Positions 7,757 through 17,207 of a stretch of 64,000 nucleotides of DNA are shown piece after piece; the first letter of the stretch is position 1, and every line of letters begins with the position of its first letter. The notes below the pieces were generated by a model. That model was not told where the DNA came from, did not search any database, and worked only from the letters and a program-made list of their open reading frames with translations. The position numbers and the translations under genes are program-made. Source of the stretch: Alphaproteobacteria bacterium (GTDB lineage Bacteria; Pseudomonadota; Gammaproteobacteria; Burkholderiales; Burkholderiaceae_C); NCBI GenBank assembly GCA_030054175.1, contig JASGCM010000002.1, positions 1 to 64,000 on the forward strand, in the 5' to 3' direction.

Positions 7757-8662
7757 TCAAAGCGCTATTTTTTCTCTGTGTCCAGCACGCTGTGAGTAAC
7801 GGACACGGCCCCCTAGCGTTTCCACTTCAATCACGGCCTTGCGCTCACCGTACACCCGCCGCTTGAGCCAGGCGGTCTCTTCAGTCAAAGCCTGATCACC
7901 ACTCAAGGTGCGGTGCCAGCAACGCATCTCGCCGTCCCAGCGGTAACCACGCAGCTTCAGGATGTCTTTGGTCTCGAATGGGGAGTTCAGCGCATAGACC
8001 CGGGTCTGGGGTTGGTTGAGGCTTTCGAGCAAGCTCAGCAGGGCCGGTTTTTGGCTGTTGGGCAGCGAGCGACTCAGGATGTCGAGAAGGGCCCGGCAAT
8101 CATTCTCTGCCCGGTGAGCTTCGTAAAATATACCTTGGGTGTAGAGCAGGTATTCCAACTTGGCCGAACCAAATCCTTCCCCTTGCCAATCGATATCACG
8201 CAGACTGCAGGCCCAAAAAACGTCTTCGAACTCAGACCAGCGCTGCTCGACGAACGGTCTGTCAAAAGCGGCATTGTGAGCGATGACCACGCGCACGTCT
8301 TTCAGCAACCGGCGCACCTCGGCATCATCGATGCGTTGTCCTCGCACCATGTCGTCTGTGATGTGATGTACCTGTGTGCTTTCCGGGGGGATCGGTCGTC
8401 CGGGATCTTCGAGCTGGTCAAAACTCTCGACGATGCGATAGATCAGGCCGGTGATCGGATCGAAGTCGAACACAAGCATACCCAGTTCGATGATTCGATC
8501 GGCCTCACTGGATAGTCCTGTGGTTTCGGTGTCGAGGATCAGGCCCCTGGTCAACACCAAACCGGGTTGCAAAGGAAGGTATTGGTTGTGTTCAGTCAGG
8601 CGACGCAAGACTTTGTAGTCGGGGTGCTGCTCAAGGATTTCGGCGCATTGTTCAGGGGTCAT
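7757..8662 (-). CDS. DnaQ-like 3'-5' exonuclease (DEDDh family)
   Basis: A 301-residue exonuclease of the DEDDh superfamily. Motif I is ILDTETTGL (Asp44, Glu46), motif II lies in VIAHNAAFDRPF, and motif III is the AHRAENDCRAL region containing the catalytic His and Asp. The C-terminal part (YALNSPFETKDILKLRGYRWD) is a small module found in stand-alone exonucleases of this type rather than in the DNA polymerase III epsilon subunit. The open frame runs 183 bases further upstream, but the ATG chosen forms a four-base ATGA overlap with the stop of the upstream MFS gene, which fixes the start. It could act in DNA repair or nucleic-acid turnover. Confidence 0.85.
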   Translation of the reverse strand: MTPEQCAEILEQHPDYKVLRRLTEHNQYLPLQPGLVLTRGLILDTETTGLSSEADRIIELGMLVFDFDPITGLIYRIVESFDQLEDPGRPIPPESTQVHHITDDMVRGQRIDDAEVRRLLKDVRVVIAHNAAFDRPFVEQRWSEFEDVFWACSLRDIDWQGEGFGSAKLEYLLYTQGIFYEAHRAENDCRALLDILSRSLPNSQKPALLSLLESLNQPQTRVYALNSPFETKDILKLRGYRWDGEMRCWHRTLSGDQALTEETAWLKRRVYGERKAVIEVETLGGRVRYSQRAGHREKIAL

Positions 8663-9879
8663 GGGCTGGAAGTATGGGGCTGCGTGCGTTTGATCAGGGC
8701 TGGGATACATTGTCCCATCAAGACCACGATCAGGGCGCCGGAAGCGATGACCCAGGTGGATCCCCATCGATCGACCCAATGCGCAGCCAGCAAAACGCCC
8801 AGCGACTGGCCTGTGAACAGGGTGCCGGCAAACAAAGTCATGCAAGTCGCCCGCTGGGGCGGGTGCATCTGCGTGGCCATGACTTGCAGTGTGTTGTGGA
8901 ACATGAAAAAACCGAATCCTGACAGTCCGCTGGCCAGCATGGCCCAGCGCCAGTCAGGGACAAACGCGATGAAAACGAAAGGCAAGCCGAACAACAGGGT
9001 GCCGATATGGACCATGCCGGGTTCACCGAGCCGGCGGATGAAGTGGCGGGCGACGATGGCGTAGCTCAGGCAACCGATCCCGAACATCGATATGGCCAAT
9101 CCAGCCAGAGACAGGCTGACGCCTTGTTGTTGGTGTAGGTGGGTGACCCCCATGGCCACCACGCCAAAGGCCGAAGCCCCTTCCAGAAGCACAGTACTCA
9201 GGACCAGCCGAGCGCGAGGTTGGGCCCAGACCGCCATCACCTTTCGATGAAAAGGGATGGCTTGAGCATGTGCGTCGAGTGCTTTGGGGACGAGCGTGCC
9301 GGCTTGGCTCTGACGTCGCCAGAGCAGCACACCGACCACCAAAAATCCCAGGCTCATAAAGACAAACGCCCAGCGCCAACCGATGGTGTCGGTGCAGATG
9401 CCGCCAATCACTTGGCCCCCAAAAATGCCCATGGTCGAGCCCATGCCCAACCGCGCCAGTTGTTCCTGCCGGACCTCGTAGCGCACCGCATCACCCACCC
9501 AGGCCATGCCCATGGGAACAATGGCAGCCGCTGTGAAAGCCGACAACATGCGGGCCAAGACCAATTGATCCAGCCCCACTGCCAAAGCGCAGCCCAGGCA
9601 GCCCAGGCTGGAGGTCAGGGTACAAGCGGCAATGACGCGGTATTTGCCAAAGCGGTCACTCATCGGGCCATAGAACAGTTGCGCCATGCCGTAGACGACG
9701 GCAAACCATCCGATCACAGCTGCAGCCTGGCCCAGATCCACCTGAAAATCCCGAGCCAATACGGGCAACATGGGGTCACACAGGCGTTGAATGGTCATGC
9801 TGGCAAAACTGGCCAGTGACAGCTGAAAGATGGTGCGCCGCAATGCGGCTTCTTGCGCGGGGGTGTCGTGAACTTGCAT
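8659..9879 (-). CDS. MFS transporter (drug-resistance type, 12 helices)
   Basis: A 406-residue major facilitator with about twelve helices. The conserved loop 2-3 motif is GPMSDRFGKYR, and motif C-like GMGSTMGIFGGQVIGG lies in helix 5, the pattern of drug/proton antiporters and YnfM-like carriers. The start MQVHDTPAQEAALRR was chosen because the frame upstream (61 codons) is Cys/Gln/His-rich and unlike the family. The exonuclease gene is coupled to its end. The substrate cannot be named. The gene is divergent from the PLD-type nuclease, with 90 bp between them. Confidence 0.85.
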   Translation of the reverse strand: MQVHDTPAQEAALRRTIFQLSLASFASMTIQRLCDPMLPVLARDFQVDLGQAAAVIGWFAVVYGMAQLFYGPMSDRFGKYRVIAACTLTSSLGCLGCALAVGLDQLVLARMLSAFTAAAIVPMGMAWVGDAVRYEVRQEQLARLGMGSTMGIFGGQVIGGICTDTIGWRWAFVFMSLGFLVVGVLLWRRQSQAGTLVPKALDAHAQAIPFHRKVMAVWAQPRARLVLSTVLLEGASAFGVVAMGVTHLHQQQGVSLSLAGLAISMFGIGCLSYAIVARHFIRRLGEPGMVHIGTLLFGLPFVFIAFVPDWRWAMLASGLSGFGFFMFHNTLQVMATQMHPPQRATCMTLFAGTLFTGQSLGVLLAAHWVDRWGSTWVIASGALIVVLMGQCIPALIKRTQPHTSSP

Positions 9880-9969
9880 GATGACCTTGCAATTATGCCC
9901 TTGAGGCCTCTTTTGCGTGTCGCCAACCGTCGCACACTCTTGGGTATTCATTGGCGTTAGGATCCCCCT

Positions 9970-10563
9970 ATGCGCAAAAAACCAACTCCTTGGGTCTGGA
10001 TGGGCCTGGTTGCGGGCATAGGCCTGGCACTGAGCCTGACTCTGGGAGGGCAGACCCTGCACCCCCCCAAATCCGTGCCAGCCCTTGCAGCCTCCCCCTC
10101 ATCTTCGGGATCCATCCCGGGTGTGCAAGTCCTTTACTTGGGTTTCACCCCACCCACGGGTGTTGCCAACCAGATCGTTCAGGCCATCGACCAGGCTCGA
10201 ACCGAGGTGTTGGTGCAGGCCTATGGATTCACCCACAATGCCATCGCCCAAGCCGTGATTCGCGCCCACGAACGGGGAGTTAAAACCAGGGTCTTGTTGG
10301 ATGAGAAAAGCCAAGGCACCAACAAATACGTCATTGGATTGTTCAACGGTGCCGGTGTCAGCATGCGCCAAGACGGCGCCCACGCGATAGCCCACAACAA
10401 GGTCATCGTGATTGACCAACAGGTGGTCATCACCGGCAGCTTCAATTTCACCAATTCGGCAGAGACCCGCAACGCAGAAAATGTGCTGATTTTGAAAAGT
10501 GATGAGTTGTCTCATTCCTATCGACAGAACTGGCAAACTCATTGGGACCACTCTCGGCCCTGA
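9970..10563 (+). CDS. Exported single-HKD phospholipase D-family nuclease (Nuc-like)
   Basis: A 197-residue protein with an N-terminal signal or anchor segment (WVWMGLVAGIGLALSLTLGG, residues 8-27) and one PLD catalytic motif, HxKx4D, at His142-Lys144-Asp149, followed by the ITGSFNFTNSAETRNAEN strand. Small single-motif members such as Salmonella Nuc dimerise to build one active site and degrade DNA in the periplasm or outside the cell. Phospholipase activity is less likely for this size and sequence. AGGAT lies about 8 bases before the ATG. A role in using DNA as nutrient or in removing extracellular DNA is inference. Confidence 0.85.
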   Translation: MRKKPTPWVWMGLVAGIGLALSLTLGGQTLHPPKSVPALAASPSSSGSIPGVQVLYLGFTPPTGVANQIVQAIDQARTEVLVQAYGFTHNAIAQAVIRAHERGVKTRVLLDEKSQGTNKYVIGLFNGAGVSMRQDGAHAIAHNKVIVIDQQVVITGSFNFTNSAETRNAENVLILKSDELSHSYRQNWQTHWDHSRP

Positions 10564-10624
10564 TTTTTTTTGGGGCGGCCGGTTGTTGGTTTTTAGAACT
10601 TCACCGCTAAACTGAGTGGTGGCC

Positions 10625-10653
10625 TTGTTGGGCAGCGTGTATGCCTTTACAAT
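10625..10653 (+). promoter_or_regulatory. Candidate sigma-70 promoter of the phasin gene
   Basis: TTGTTG (-35) and TACAAT (-10, five of six consensus bases) are separated by exactly 17 bases. Transcription would begin near 10660, right at a large inverted repeat, about 70 bases before the phasin start codon. Confidence 0.5.
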
Positions 10654-10682
10654 TCATTTATGCTGCATTGCAACATGAATTG
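10650..10682. promoter_or_regulatory. Nested inverted repeat, candidate PhaR-type operator
   Basis: The core TGCTGCATTGCAACA is a 15-base palindrome with a single mismatched pair. It is framed by CAATTCA on the left and TGAATTG on the right, themselves perfect complements. It overlaps the end of the candidate -10 element and the expected start of transcription. PhaR repressors of polyhydroxyalkanoate genes are known to bind TGC...GCA-type dyads before phasin genes, so this is the natural candidate. The identification is inference. Confidence 0.45.
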
Positions 10683-10730
10683 TTAAAGATGTCGGCAAAA
10701 CCATTTCAAACCACTTTTATGGAGTTGAGC

Positions 10731-11276
10731 ATGAACCTGACCCCTGAGCAAATTCTGGCCGCCAACAAAGCCAATCTGGAAACCCTGATGGGCTTGACCA
10801 ACAAGGCTTTTTCCGGCGTGGAGCAACTCATTGAGTTGAATTTGGCTGCCGCCAAGGCCGCCCTGAGCGACACCCAAAATCAAGCCCAAGCGTCTTTGAG
10901 CGTCAAAGATGCGCAGCAACTGTTGGCCTTGCAGGCCAGTCTGTTCCAGCCCTTGGCTGAGAAAGCCGTCAATTACAACCGAGCCCTGTACGACATCTCC
11001 ACCCACACCGGTGCCGAATTCTCCAAAACCATGGAGTCCAAAGTGGGCGAGGCGCAAAAGTCCTTCCAAGACATGTTGACCAACGCCACAGCCAACGCAC
11101 CCGCTGGCTCCGAGGCCGCTGTGGCCGCATTCAAGACGGCCGTGGCAGCGGGGAACAACGCCCTGGAATCGGTGCAGAAAGCCGTGCGCCAGGCCTCTGA
11201 GATGGCCGAGGCGAATGTCAAGTCCATGGCCGACAGCGCCACCCAAGCTGCCAGCAAAGTCGCCAAGCGCCGCTGA
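10731..11276 (+). CDS. phaP: Phasin family protein (PHA granule-associated)
   Basis: A 181-residue phasin that coats polyhydroxyalkanoate granules in the cytoplasm and controls their size and number. It has the family pattern: [21 protein letters not shown] at the start, then long amphipathic Ala-rich helices ([19 protein letters not shown]) and a Lys/Ala-rich tail (ASKVAKRR). The start was set at the ATG with GGAG 6 bases upstream; the longer frame adds 30 residues unlike the family. It is monocistronic, with its own promoter and a strong terminator. No PHA synthase gene lies in the window. Confidence 0.9.
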   Translation: MNLTPEQILAANKANLETLMGLTNKAFSGVEQLIELNLAAAKAALSDTQNQAQASLSVKDAQQLLALQASLFQPLAEKAVNYNRALYDISTHTGAEFSKTMESKVGEAQKSFQDMLTNATANAPAGSEAAVAAFKTAVAAGNNALESVQKAVRQASEMAEANVKSMADSATQAASKVAKRR

Positions 11277-11299
11277 TTCATTCGATTTGACCCAATGGC

Positions 11300-11334
11300 A
11301 AGACCCGTGGCGCACGCCGTCACGGGTCTTTTTT
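11300..11334 (+). terminator. Rho-independent terminator after phasin
   Basis: AAGACCCGTG and CACGGGTCTT form a perfect ten-pair stem around an 11-base loop, followed directly by a T run. It starts 24 bases after the phasin stop. Confidence 0.9.
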
Positions 11335-11371
11335 ATGATGTGGGCTGAATGCTTTTTTTGGGGAGCGGGTT

Positions 11372-12487
11372 TTGGATCGAGTGCATGGCGTGGTGATCGG
11401 GGCCGGGGTGGTTGGTTTGGCGGTGGCGCGGGGCTTGGCCCTGTCGCCGCAGGGGGCTGGCCGTGACTGGTTGGTGCTGGAGTCCGAATCTGCCATCGGC
11501 ACGGGGACCAGCTCACGCAATTCGGAGGTCATCCATGCCGGCATCAATTACCCCGCTGGTTCGCTGAAAGCCCGCTGGTGCGTGCGCGGCAAACACTTGC
11601 TCTACGACTATGCCCGCGAACGCGGCGTGGAACACCGCCGTTGTGGCAAGCTGATCGTGGCCACATCGCCCGAGCAGGTGGTGGCTTTGGAAAAAATTCG
11701 GCAGCGGGCAGCGGCCAATGGCGTCGATGACCTGGTGCTATTGTCCGTAGCACAAGCCCGTGCGCTCGAGCCTGAACTGTGTAGTCTGGCCGCCCTGCAT
11801 TCTCCCAGCACCGGCATCGTCGACAGCCACGGTTTGATGCTGGCGCTTCAGGGTGATTTTGAAAATGCCGGTGGCATGGTGGCGTTTCAGTCGGCGCTGG
11901 CATCGGCCCGAATCACACCAGAAGGGCATGTCTTGCGCATGGCCGATGGCACCGAATTGGCCTGTGACGTGTTGGTGGTGGCCAGTGGTCTGAATGCGCC
12001 ATGCCTGATGCAACACATAGAAGGACTCGATGCGACCACTTTGCCCCAGGCCTACTATTGCAAGGGCAACTACTTCACTCTGTCGGGACGGTCCCCTTTT
12101 TCTCGCCTGATTTATCCCGTGCCCGAAGCCGCAGGCTTGGGGGTCCATCTGACCATTGATCTGGGTGGGCCGGCCAAGTTCGGACCGGATGTGCAATGGA
12201 CCGATCGGGCCGATGATTTGGTGGTGGATCCTCGGCGCGGGGATGCTTTTTACGCCGAAGTGCGCAAGTACTGGCCGGGCTTGCGGGACGGCTCCTTGGT
12301 GGCTGGGTACGCCGGCATGCGCCCGAAAATCAACCGGCCTGATCAGCCTGCGGCCGACTTCATGCTGCACGGGCCAGCCCGGCACGGTCATGCTGGCTTG
12401 GTGGGTTTGATGGGCATTGAGTCACCCGGCTTGACCAGTTCGCTGGCCATCGCCGAGGCGGTGGTCGATGCGGTGTATTCGATCTGA
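11372..12487 (+). CDS. FAD-dependent oxidoreductase, LhgO/L-2-hydroxyglutarate oxidase-like
   Basis: A 371-residue DAO-fold flavoprotein. The N-terminal FAD motif is [17 protein letters not shown] (residues 7-23), followed by the marker [16 protein letters not shown] typical of LhgO/YgaF-like enzymes, which oxidise L-2-hydroxyglutarate to 2-oxoglutarate and pass electrons to the quinone pool. The C-terminal [18 protein letters not shown] is also characteristic. The start is TTG with GGGAGCGG a few bases upstream; a GTG nine bases later is possible. It is convergent with pyrD with no gap. The substrate is inferred from family, not proven. Confidence 0.82.
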   Translation: MDRVHGVVIGAGVVGLAVARGLALSPQGAGRDWLVLESESAIGTGTSSRNSEVIHAGINYPAGSLKARWCVRGKHLLYDYARERGVEHRRCGKLIVATSPEQVVALEKIRQRAAANGVDDLVLLSVAQARALEPELCSLAALHSPSTGIVDSHGLMLALQGDFENAGGMVAFQSALASARITPEGHVLRMADGTELACDVLVVASGLNAPCLMQHIEGLDATTLPQAYYCKGNYFTLSGRSPFSRLIYPVPEAAGLGVHLTIDLGGPAKFGPDVQWTDRADDLVVDPRRGDAFYAEVRKYWPGLRDGSLVAGYAGMRPKINRPDQPAADFMLHGPARHGHAGLVGLMGIESPGLTSSLAIAEAVVDAVYSI

Positions 12488-13555
12488 TCAACGCAGGGCG
12501 CGAATGGCCTGCGCCGCATCTTGGACCAATGCTGGCCCCTTGTAGATGAGGCCGGTATAGATCTGCACCAAATCGGCACCGGCCTGGATTTTCTCGGCGG
12601 CGTCTGCTCCGCTCAAAATGCCACCGACGCCAATGATGGGGAATGTGGGCCCCAGCGCAGTGCGCAATCGACGGATCACATGGTTGCTTTTCTCGCGCAC
12701 CGGAGCACCGGACAATCCGCCCGCTTCCTGGGCATGTGCCAGACCGCTGACATCGCTTCGGTCCAAGGTGGTGTTGGTGGCGATCAGTCCCCAGGCACCA
12801 TCCTGACTGTCCTGTGCCCTGCGACGCAAGGTGGCGGCCATCAGATCGATTTGCGGTTCATCGAGGTCGGGAGCGATTTTCACGAACAACGGCACCTGGC
12901 GACCTGACTGTCGGCAGAGTTGATGGCGCTGGTCGGTCAGGGCCGACAACAAGGCATCCAGCGCTTTGTCCGTTTGCAGGCGACGCAGGTTTTGGGTGTT
13001 GGGACTGGAGATGTTGACGGTGATGTAGTCTGCGTGGGGGTACACGCCTTGCAAACCGATCAAATAGTCGTCAACAGCGCGCTCGATGGGGGTGAAGGCA
13101 TTTTTGCCGATGTTCAGTCCCAGCCGGATGCCATCGGGCTGACCGACGCTGCGCGCCCGCCTGACATTGTCCAAAAAGGCCTGCAGGCCGTCGTTGTTGA
13201 AACCCAATCGATTGATGAGGGCTTCGCGATCAGGCAGACGAAAAATACGGGGTTTGGGGTTGCCCGGTTGCCCCAAAGGGGTCACGGTACCGACCTCGAC
13301 AAAACCAAAACCGAGGGCTGCCAGGGCGTCGATGCATCGGGCATTTTTATCCAGTCCAGCCGCCATGCCGACCCGATTGGGGAAGCGCAAGCCTGCCAGC
13401 ATCAGGGGGTCGCTGACCCGTTCTTGGGCATACAACCACTGCAAAGGGCCGTGTTGTGTTTTGGCCAAGGTATCAATGATGGTGTCGTGTGCGGCTTCGG
13501 GGTCTAGGCAAAAGAGGGCGGGTCGCAAAAGACGGTATGACAGTTCGTTGAGCAT
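12488..13555 (-). CDS. pyrD: Dihydroorotate dehydrogenase (quinone), class 2
   Basis: A 355-residue PyrD that oxidises dihydroorotate to orotate in pyrimidine synthesis, reducing membrane quinone. The N-terminal amphipathic extension ([16 protein letters not shown]) that docks class 2 enzymes on the membrane is present. FMN-site and catalytic regions are seen as [24 protein letters not shown] (catalytic Ser) and [14 protein letters not shown] near the end. Its start codon is 38 bp from that of the divergent rpiA, leaving almost no room for leaders. Confidence 0.95.
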   Translation of the reverse strand: MLNELSYRLLRPALFCLDPEAAHDTIIDTLAKTQHGPLQWLYAQERVSDPLMLAGLRFPNRVGMAAGLDKNARCIDALAALGFGFVEVGTVTPLGQPGNPKPRIFRLPDREALINRLGFNNDGLQAFLDNVRRARSVGQPDGIRLGLNIGKNAFTPIERAVDDYLIGLQGVYPHADYITVNISSPNTQNLRRLQTDKALDALLSALTDQRHQLCRQSGRQVPLFVKIAPDLDEPQIDLMAATLRRRAQDSQDGAWGLIATNTTLDRSDVSGLAHAQEAGGLSGAPVREKSNHVIRRLRTALGPTFPIIGVGGILSGADAAEKIQAGADLVQIYTGLIYKGPALVQDAAQAIRALR

Positions 13556-13593
13556 GGATAATCCGGGTTGGCCAATTCATGCTATTTTCCCTC

Positions 13594-14280
13594 ATGTCTG
13601 AACCTTTCACGCAAGAACAACTCAAGGCCCTGGTGGGTCGCGCTGCCTTGGCTTATGTCGTCCCCGGTCAAGTTCTGGGGGTAGGCACCGGATCGACGGT
13701 GAATCACTTTATCGATGCCCTGGCCGACATCAAAGACCAGATTCCCGGGGCCGTGTCCAGTTCGGTGGCCTCCACCCAACGCTTGCAGGCTTTGGGCATA
13801 CGCGTGTTTGAAGCCAACCAGGTCGGCACCCTGTCGGTCTACATCGACGGGGCCGACGAGATCGACGGCCAAGGGCACATGATCAAAGGAGGCGGTGCCG
13901 CACTGACCCGTGAAAAGATCGTTGCTGCGCAGTCCGGGCGTTTTGTTTGTATCGCTGATGCCAGTAAAAAGGTACAGGTGCTGGGGAACTTCCCATTGCC
14001 GGTCGAGGTGATTCCCATGGCCACACAGCGACTGATTCGCCAGTTTGCAGCCCTTGGCGGCGTGGCCGGTGTGCGGCTGAAGGATGGGCAACCCCTGGTC
14101 ACTGACAACGGTCAACACATTTTGGATGTGCGCGGTTTGCGCATTGCCGATCCACTCGGTTTTGAGAACGAAGTCAGCGCTTGGCCAGGTGTGATCACGG
14201 TGGGGGTGTTCGCCCACCAAAAGGCCCTGGTGTGTTTGCTGGGCACCGAACAGGGCGTGCAGACCTTGATGTTTCCATGA
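13594..14280 (+). CDS. rpiA: Ribose-5-phosphate isomerase A
   Basis: A 228-residue RpiA that interconverts ribose-5-phosphate and ribulose-5-phosphate in the pentose phosphate pathway. Typical stretches are [16 protein letters not shown] near residue 28, [25 protein letters not shown] (which holds the active-site Asp, Lys and Glu), and DNGQHILDV. An upstream in-frame ATG would add MLFSL; neither start has a clear ribosome site. The divergent arrangement with pyrD suggests very short leaders. The gene ends at a strong inverted repeat shared with oligopeptidase A. Confidence 0.93.
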   Translation: MSEPFTQEQLKALVGRAALAYVVPGQVLGVGTGSTVNHFIDALADIKDQIPGAVSSSVASTQRLQALGIRVFEANQVGTLSVYIDGADEIDGQGHMIKGGGAALTREKIVAAQSGRFVCIADASKKVQVLGNFPLPVEVIPMATQRLIRQFAALGGVAGVRLKDGQPLVTDNGQHILDVRGLRIADPLGFENEVSAWPGVITVGVFAHQKALVCLLGTEQGVQTLMFP

Positions 14281-14293
14281 CCCCTACATTATT

Positions 14294-14326
14294 TGCATTA
14301 ATTGGGGTCTGACCCCAATTAATGCA
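14294..14326. terminator. Perfect 16-bp-arm inverted repeat between convergent genes
   Basis: TGCATTAATTGGGGTC is followed by a single T and its exact reverse complement, filling most of the gap between rpiA and the oligopeptidase gene and ending one base before the latter's stop codon. It can fold on either strand, so it may act as a bidirectional terminator. The core GGGGTCTGACCCC resembles a dispersed palindrome family I recall from betaproteobacterial genomes, sometimes near REP-type transposase genes, so it could also be a small mobile repeat. Confidence 0.75.
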
Positions 14327-16348
14327 TCAGGCCATGCCTTGGTGCCGCAGCAGTGCATCGATGCTGGGCTCACGACCTCTGAATGCTTTGAACGACTCCA
14401 GGGCAGGGCGGCTACCGCCAGCTTCCAGTATGGCTTCTCGATAACGCCGCCCGGTCTCCAGACTGGGGCTGCCATCGGTGCCGGTCGTCTCTTCAAATGC
14501 GGCGTAAGCGTCAGCGGACAGCACCTCGGCCCATTTGTAACTGTAGTAGCCGGCACTGTAACCGCCAGCGAATACATGGCTGAAGCTGTGCGGCATGCGG
14601 CTGAACTCAGGCGCTGGCAACACGGCCACCTCGTCGCGAACCTCTTGCAGCAAGGCCAGCGCATTGGGGCCTTGCCCCGGCTCTGCGTGCAAACGCATGT
14701 CAAACAAGGCGAATTCCACTTGACGCAAAGTTTGCAGACCGCTTTGAAAATTTTTGGCCGCCACCATCTTGTCAAACAAGGCACGAGGCAGGGGTTCGCC
14801 GGTTTCCACATGGGCGGTCATGTGGCGCAAAACCGTCCATTCCCAACAAAAATTCTCCATGAACTGGCTGGGCAATTCCACTGCGTCCCACTCAACGCCA
14901 CTGATACCGCTCACGTCACGCTCGTTGATCTGGGTCAGCATGTGATGCAAACCGTGTCCGAACTCATGAAAAAGCGTGATCACGTCGTCATGGGTGAGCA
15001 AAGGCGGTTGACCCGCCACGCCCTCGGCGAAGTTGCACACCATGTGGGCGATGGGCGTCTGCAGTTGGCCGTCGTCGGGGCGCAACCAGCGGGCTCGCAC
15101 ATCATCCATCCAGGCGCCACCGCGCTTGCCGGTGCGGGCCGGGGGATCCAGGTAAAACTGGCCCAATAATTGGCCAGCGCGCTCAATGCGGTAAAACTCC
15201 ACCGCCGGGTGCCAGGTGGGGGCCGCGTCACGACGGATGCTGACCTCAAACAGCGTCTCGACGATTTTGAACAAACCAGCCAGCACTTTGGGGGCTGGAA
15301 AATAGGTCTTGAGTTCGGACTCGCTGAAGGCATAGCGGGCTTCTTTGAGCCGTTCGCTGATGAAAGTCCAGTCCCATGGCTGGGGGTCTTTCAAATTCAG
15401 GTGTTCGGCGGCGAAAGCGCGCATGTCAGCCACATCGTGTTCGGCGTGGGGGCGGGCACGTTGCGCCAGGTCGCGCAAAAACGCCATCACATGTTCAGGG
15501 CTGGGGGCCATTTTGGTCGCCAGCGATACTTGAGCCGCATTATCATAGCCCAATAATTGAGCTTCTTCCTGACGCAAAGCGACGATCTCGGCAATCAAAG
15601 CCGTGTTGTCCAGTGCCGGTTCGCTGCCCAAGTCTGACGCCCGTGTGGCGTAAGCGCGATAGATCTCGTGTCGCAATTCTCGATCCAGGGCGTACTGCAT
15701 GATCGGCAAGTAACAAGGCATCTTCAGACTGAGCATGTGCCCGTCCATGCCTTTGTCCTGGGCCGCCTGTCGGGTGGCTGCGAGCACGTCTTGCGGCAGG
15801 CCTTTCAGGCGTGAAGCATCCACGCGCAATTGCCATCGATCGGTGCTGTCAAGCACGTGCTCGCTGAATTGCTGGCTGAGTTCAGCTTGCCGCTCCTGAA
15901 TGGCGGCGAATCGTTCCTTGCGGCCACCAGTCAACTCGGCCCCTGACAAAACGAAATTGCGCAAAGCGTTCTCATGGGCACGGCTTTGCTCGGGATTGAG
16001 TGTGCTTCGGACGATGGCCTTGTACTTGGCGTACAAACGCTCGTCGGCGCCAAGGCGGGTGAAAAACTCGGTGACCCTGGGCAGGGCGGCGGTGTAAGCA
16101 GCGCGCAACTCGGGCGTGTCGGCCACCGCATGCAAGTGGCCAACGGCCCCCCAAGCACGGCCCAGTCTTTCGGTCGACGCATCCAAGCATGCCGCCAAAG
16201 CAGTCCATTGGGCCGGAAAATCGGCTTGGATCACGGTTTCCAAGGCGTTTTCGGCGTCTTGAATCAATTGAGTCATGGCCTCTTCCACATGCTCGGGAAG
16301 AATGGCATCGAATCGGGGCAGACCCGAAAAATCAAGCAATGGGTTCAT
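14327..16348 (-). CDS. prlC: Oligopeptidase A (M3 family zinc metallopeptidase)
   Basis: A 673-residue cytosolic peptidase that degrades oligopeptides, including cleaved signal peptides. The zinc motif HEFGH is present (TLFHEFGHGLHHML), with the downstream Glu ligand region DAVELPSQFMENFCWE. The start NPLLDFSGLPRFDAILPEHVEEAM matches the family, and the length is usual. Its ATG lies one base from the folD stop, so it is probably expressed with folD and the response regulator on one message. It ends at the perfect inverted repeat shared with rpiA. Confidence 0.95.
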   Translation of the reverse strand: MNPLLDFSGLPRFDAILPEHVEEAMTQLIQDAENALETVIQADFPAQWTALAACLDASTERLGRAWGAVGHLHAVADTPELRAAYTAALPRVTEFFTRLGADERLYAKYKAIVRSTLNPEQSRAHENALRNFVLSGAELTGGRKERFAAIQERQAELSQQFSEHVLDSTDRWQLRVDASRLKGLPQDVLAATRQAAQDKGMDGHMLSLKMPCYLPIMQYALDRELRHEIYRAYATRASDLGSEPALDNTALIAEIVALRQEEAQLLGYDNAAQVSLATKMAPSPEHVMAFLRDLAQRARPHAEHDVADMRAFAAEHLNLKDPQPWDWTFISERLKEARYAFSESELKTYFPAPKVLAGLFKIVETLFEVSIRRDAAPTWHPAVEFYRIERAGQLLGQFYLDPPARTGKRGGAWMDDVRARWLRPDDGQLQTPIAHMVCNFAEGVAGQPPLLTHDDVITLFHEFGHGLHHMLTQINERDVSGISGVEWDAVELPSQFMENFCWEWTVLRHMTAHVETGEPLPRALFDKMVAAKNFQSGLQTLRQVEFALFDMRLHAEPGQGPNALALLQEVRDEVAVLPAPEFSRMPHSFSHVFAGGYSAGYYSYKWAEVLSADAYAAFEETTGTDGSPSLETGRRYREAILEAGGSRPALESFKAFRGREPSIDALLRHQGMA

Positions 16349-16349
16349 G

Positions 16350-17207
16350 TCAATGGGTATGGGCAGCGCAGCGTGCTGAAATCAGGGTGTTGGCCAACAA
16401 CATGGTAATGGTCATGGGTCCAACCCCACCCGGAACAGGGGTGATGTGCCCGGCCACCAGACGGACGGCCTCGAAATCCACATCACCACACAGCTTGCCT
16501 TGTCCGTCTCGGTTCATGCCCACATCAATCACCACGGCGCCGGGTTTGACCATGTCGGCGGTGAGCACATGACGTTTGCCCACGGCTGCGACGATGACGT
16601 CGGCTTGCAGGGTGTGGTGCTTCAGGTCGGGGGTGGCACTGTGGCATAGGGTGACCGTGGCGTTTTGCTGCAAAAGCATCATGGCCATGGGCTTGCCCAC
16701 GATGTTGCTGCGTCCGATCACCACCGCGTGCTTGCCACGCAAGTTGTAGCCGATATGCTCGAGCATTTTCATGCAGCCATGGGGCGTGCAAGGCCAGAAA
16801 CCGGGCAAGCCCGTCATCAGGGCACCGGCGCTGGACACATGAAAGCCGTCGACATCTTTTTCAGGCGAGATGGCCTCAATCATCTTTTGCGCATCGATGT
16901 GTTTGGGCAGAGGCAATTGAACCAAGATCCCGTGGATGGTGGGATCGAGGTTGAGGGATTGAACGCAAGCCAACAAATCGGCTTCGGAGAGACTGGCGGG
17001 TTGGCGGACAAGCACCGAATGGAACCCCGCTTGCTCGCAGGCCTTGACCTTGTTGCGCACGTAGACCTGGCTGGCCTGGTCATCACCGACCAATATCACG
17101 GCCAGTCCGGGCGTGACACCCATGGCCTTGAGAGCCAGGGTTTCTTGAGCGAATTGGTCGCGCAGTTGTTGCGACAGGGCGACGCCGTCGATGAGTTGTG
17201 CAGCCAT
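16350..17207 (-). CDS. folD: Bifunctional methylenetetrahydrofolate dehydrogenase/cyclohydrolase
   Basis: A 285-residue FolD that converts 5,10-methylene-THF to 10-formyl-THF in two steps with NADP. Conserved segments include [13 protein letters not shown] (with the catalytic Lys), [10 protein letters not shown], and [16 protein letters not shown] for NADP binding. The C-terminal [18 protein letters not shown] is diagnostic. The ATG overlaps the response-regulator stop by one base (TGATG), which indicates coupled translation. Confidence 0.96.
   Translation of the reverse strand: MAAQLIDGVALSQQLRDQFAQETLALKAMGVTPGLAVILVGDDQASQVYVRNKVKACEQAGFHSVLVRQPASLSEADLLACVQSLNLDPTIHGILVQLPLPKHIDAQKMIEAISPEKDVDGFHVSSAGALMTGLPGFWPCTPHGCMKMLEHIGYNLRGKHAVVIGRSNIVGKPMAMMLLQQNATVTLCHSATPDLKHHTLQADVIVAAVGKRHVLTADMVKPGAVVIDVGMNRDGQGKLCGDVDFEAVRLVAGHITPVPGGVGPMTITMLLANTLISARCAAHTH

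Noticed and set aside
8663-8845. N-terminal extension of the DnaQ-like exonuclease
   Set aside because: The extra 61 residues are encoded inside the MFS gene and have no family match; the ATGA overlap gives the better start.
14339-15169. 276-codon plus-strand frame inside the oligopeptidase A gene
   Set aside because: The oligopeptidase A coding sequence is complete on the minus strand, including HEFGH in this part.
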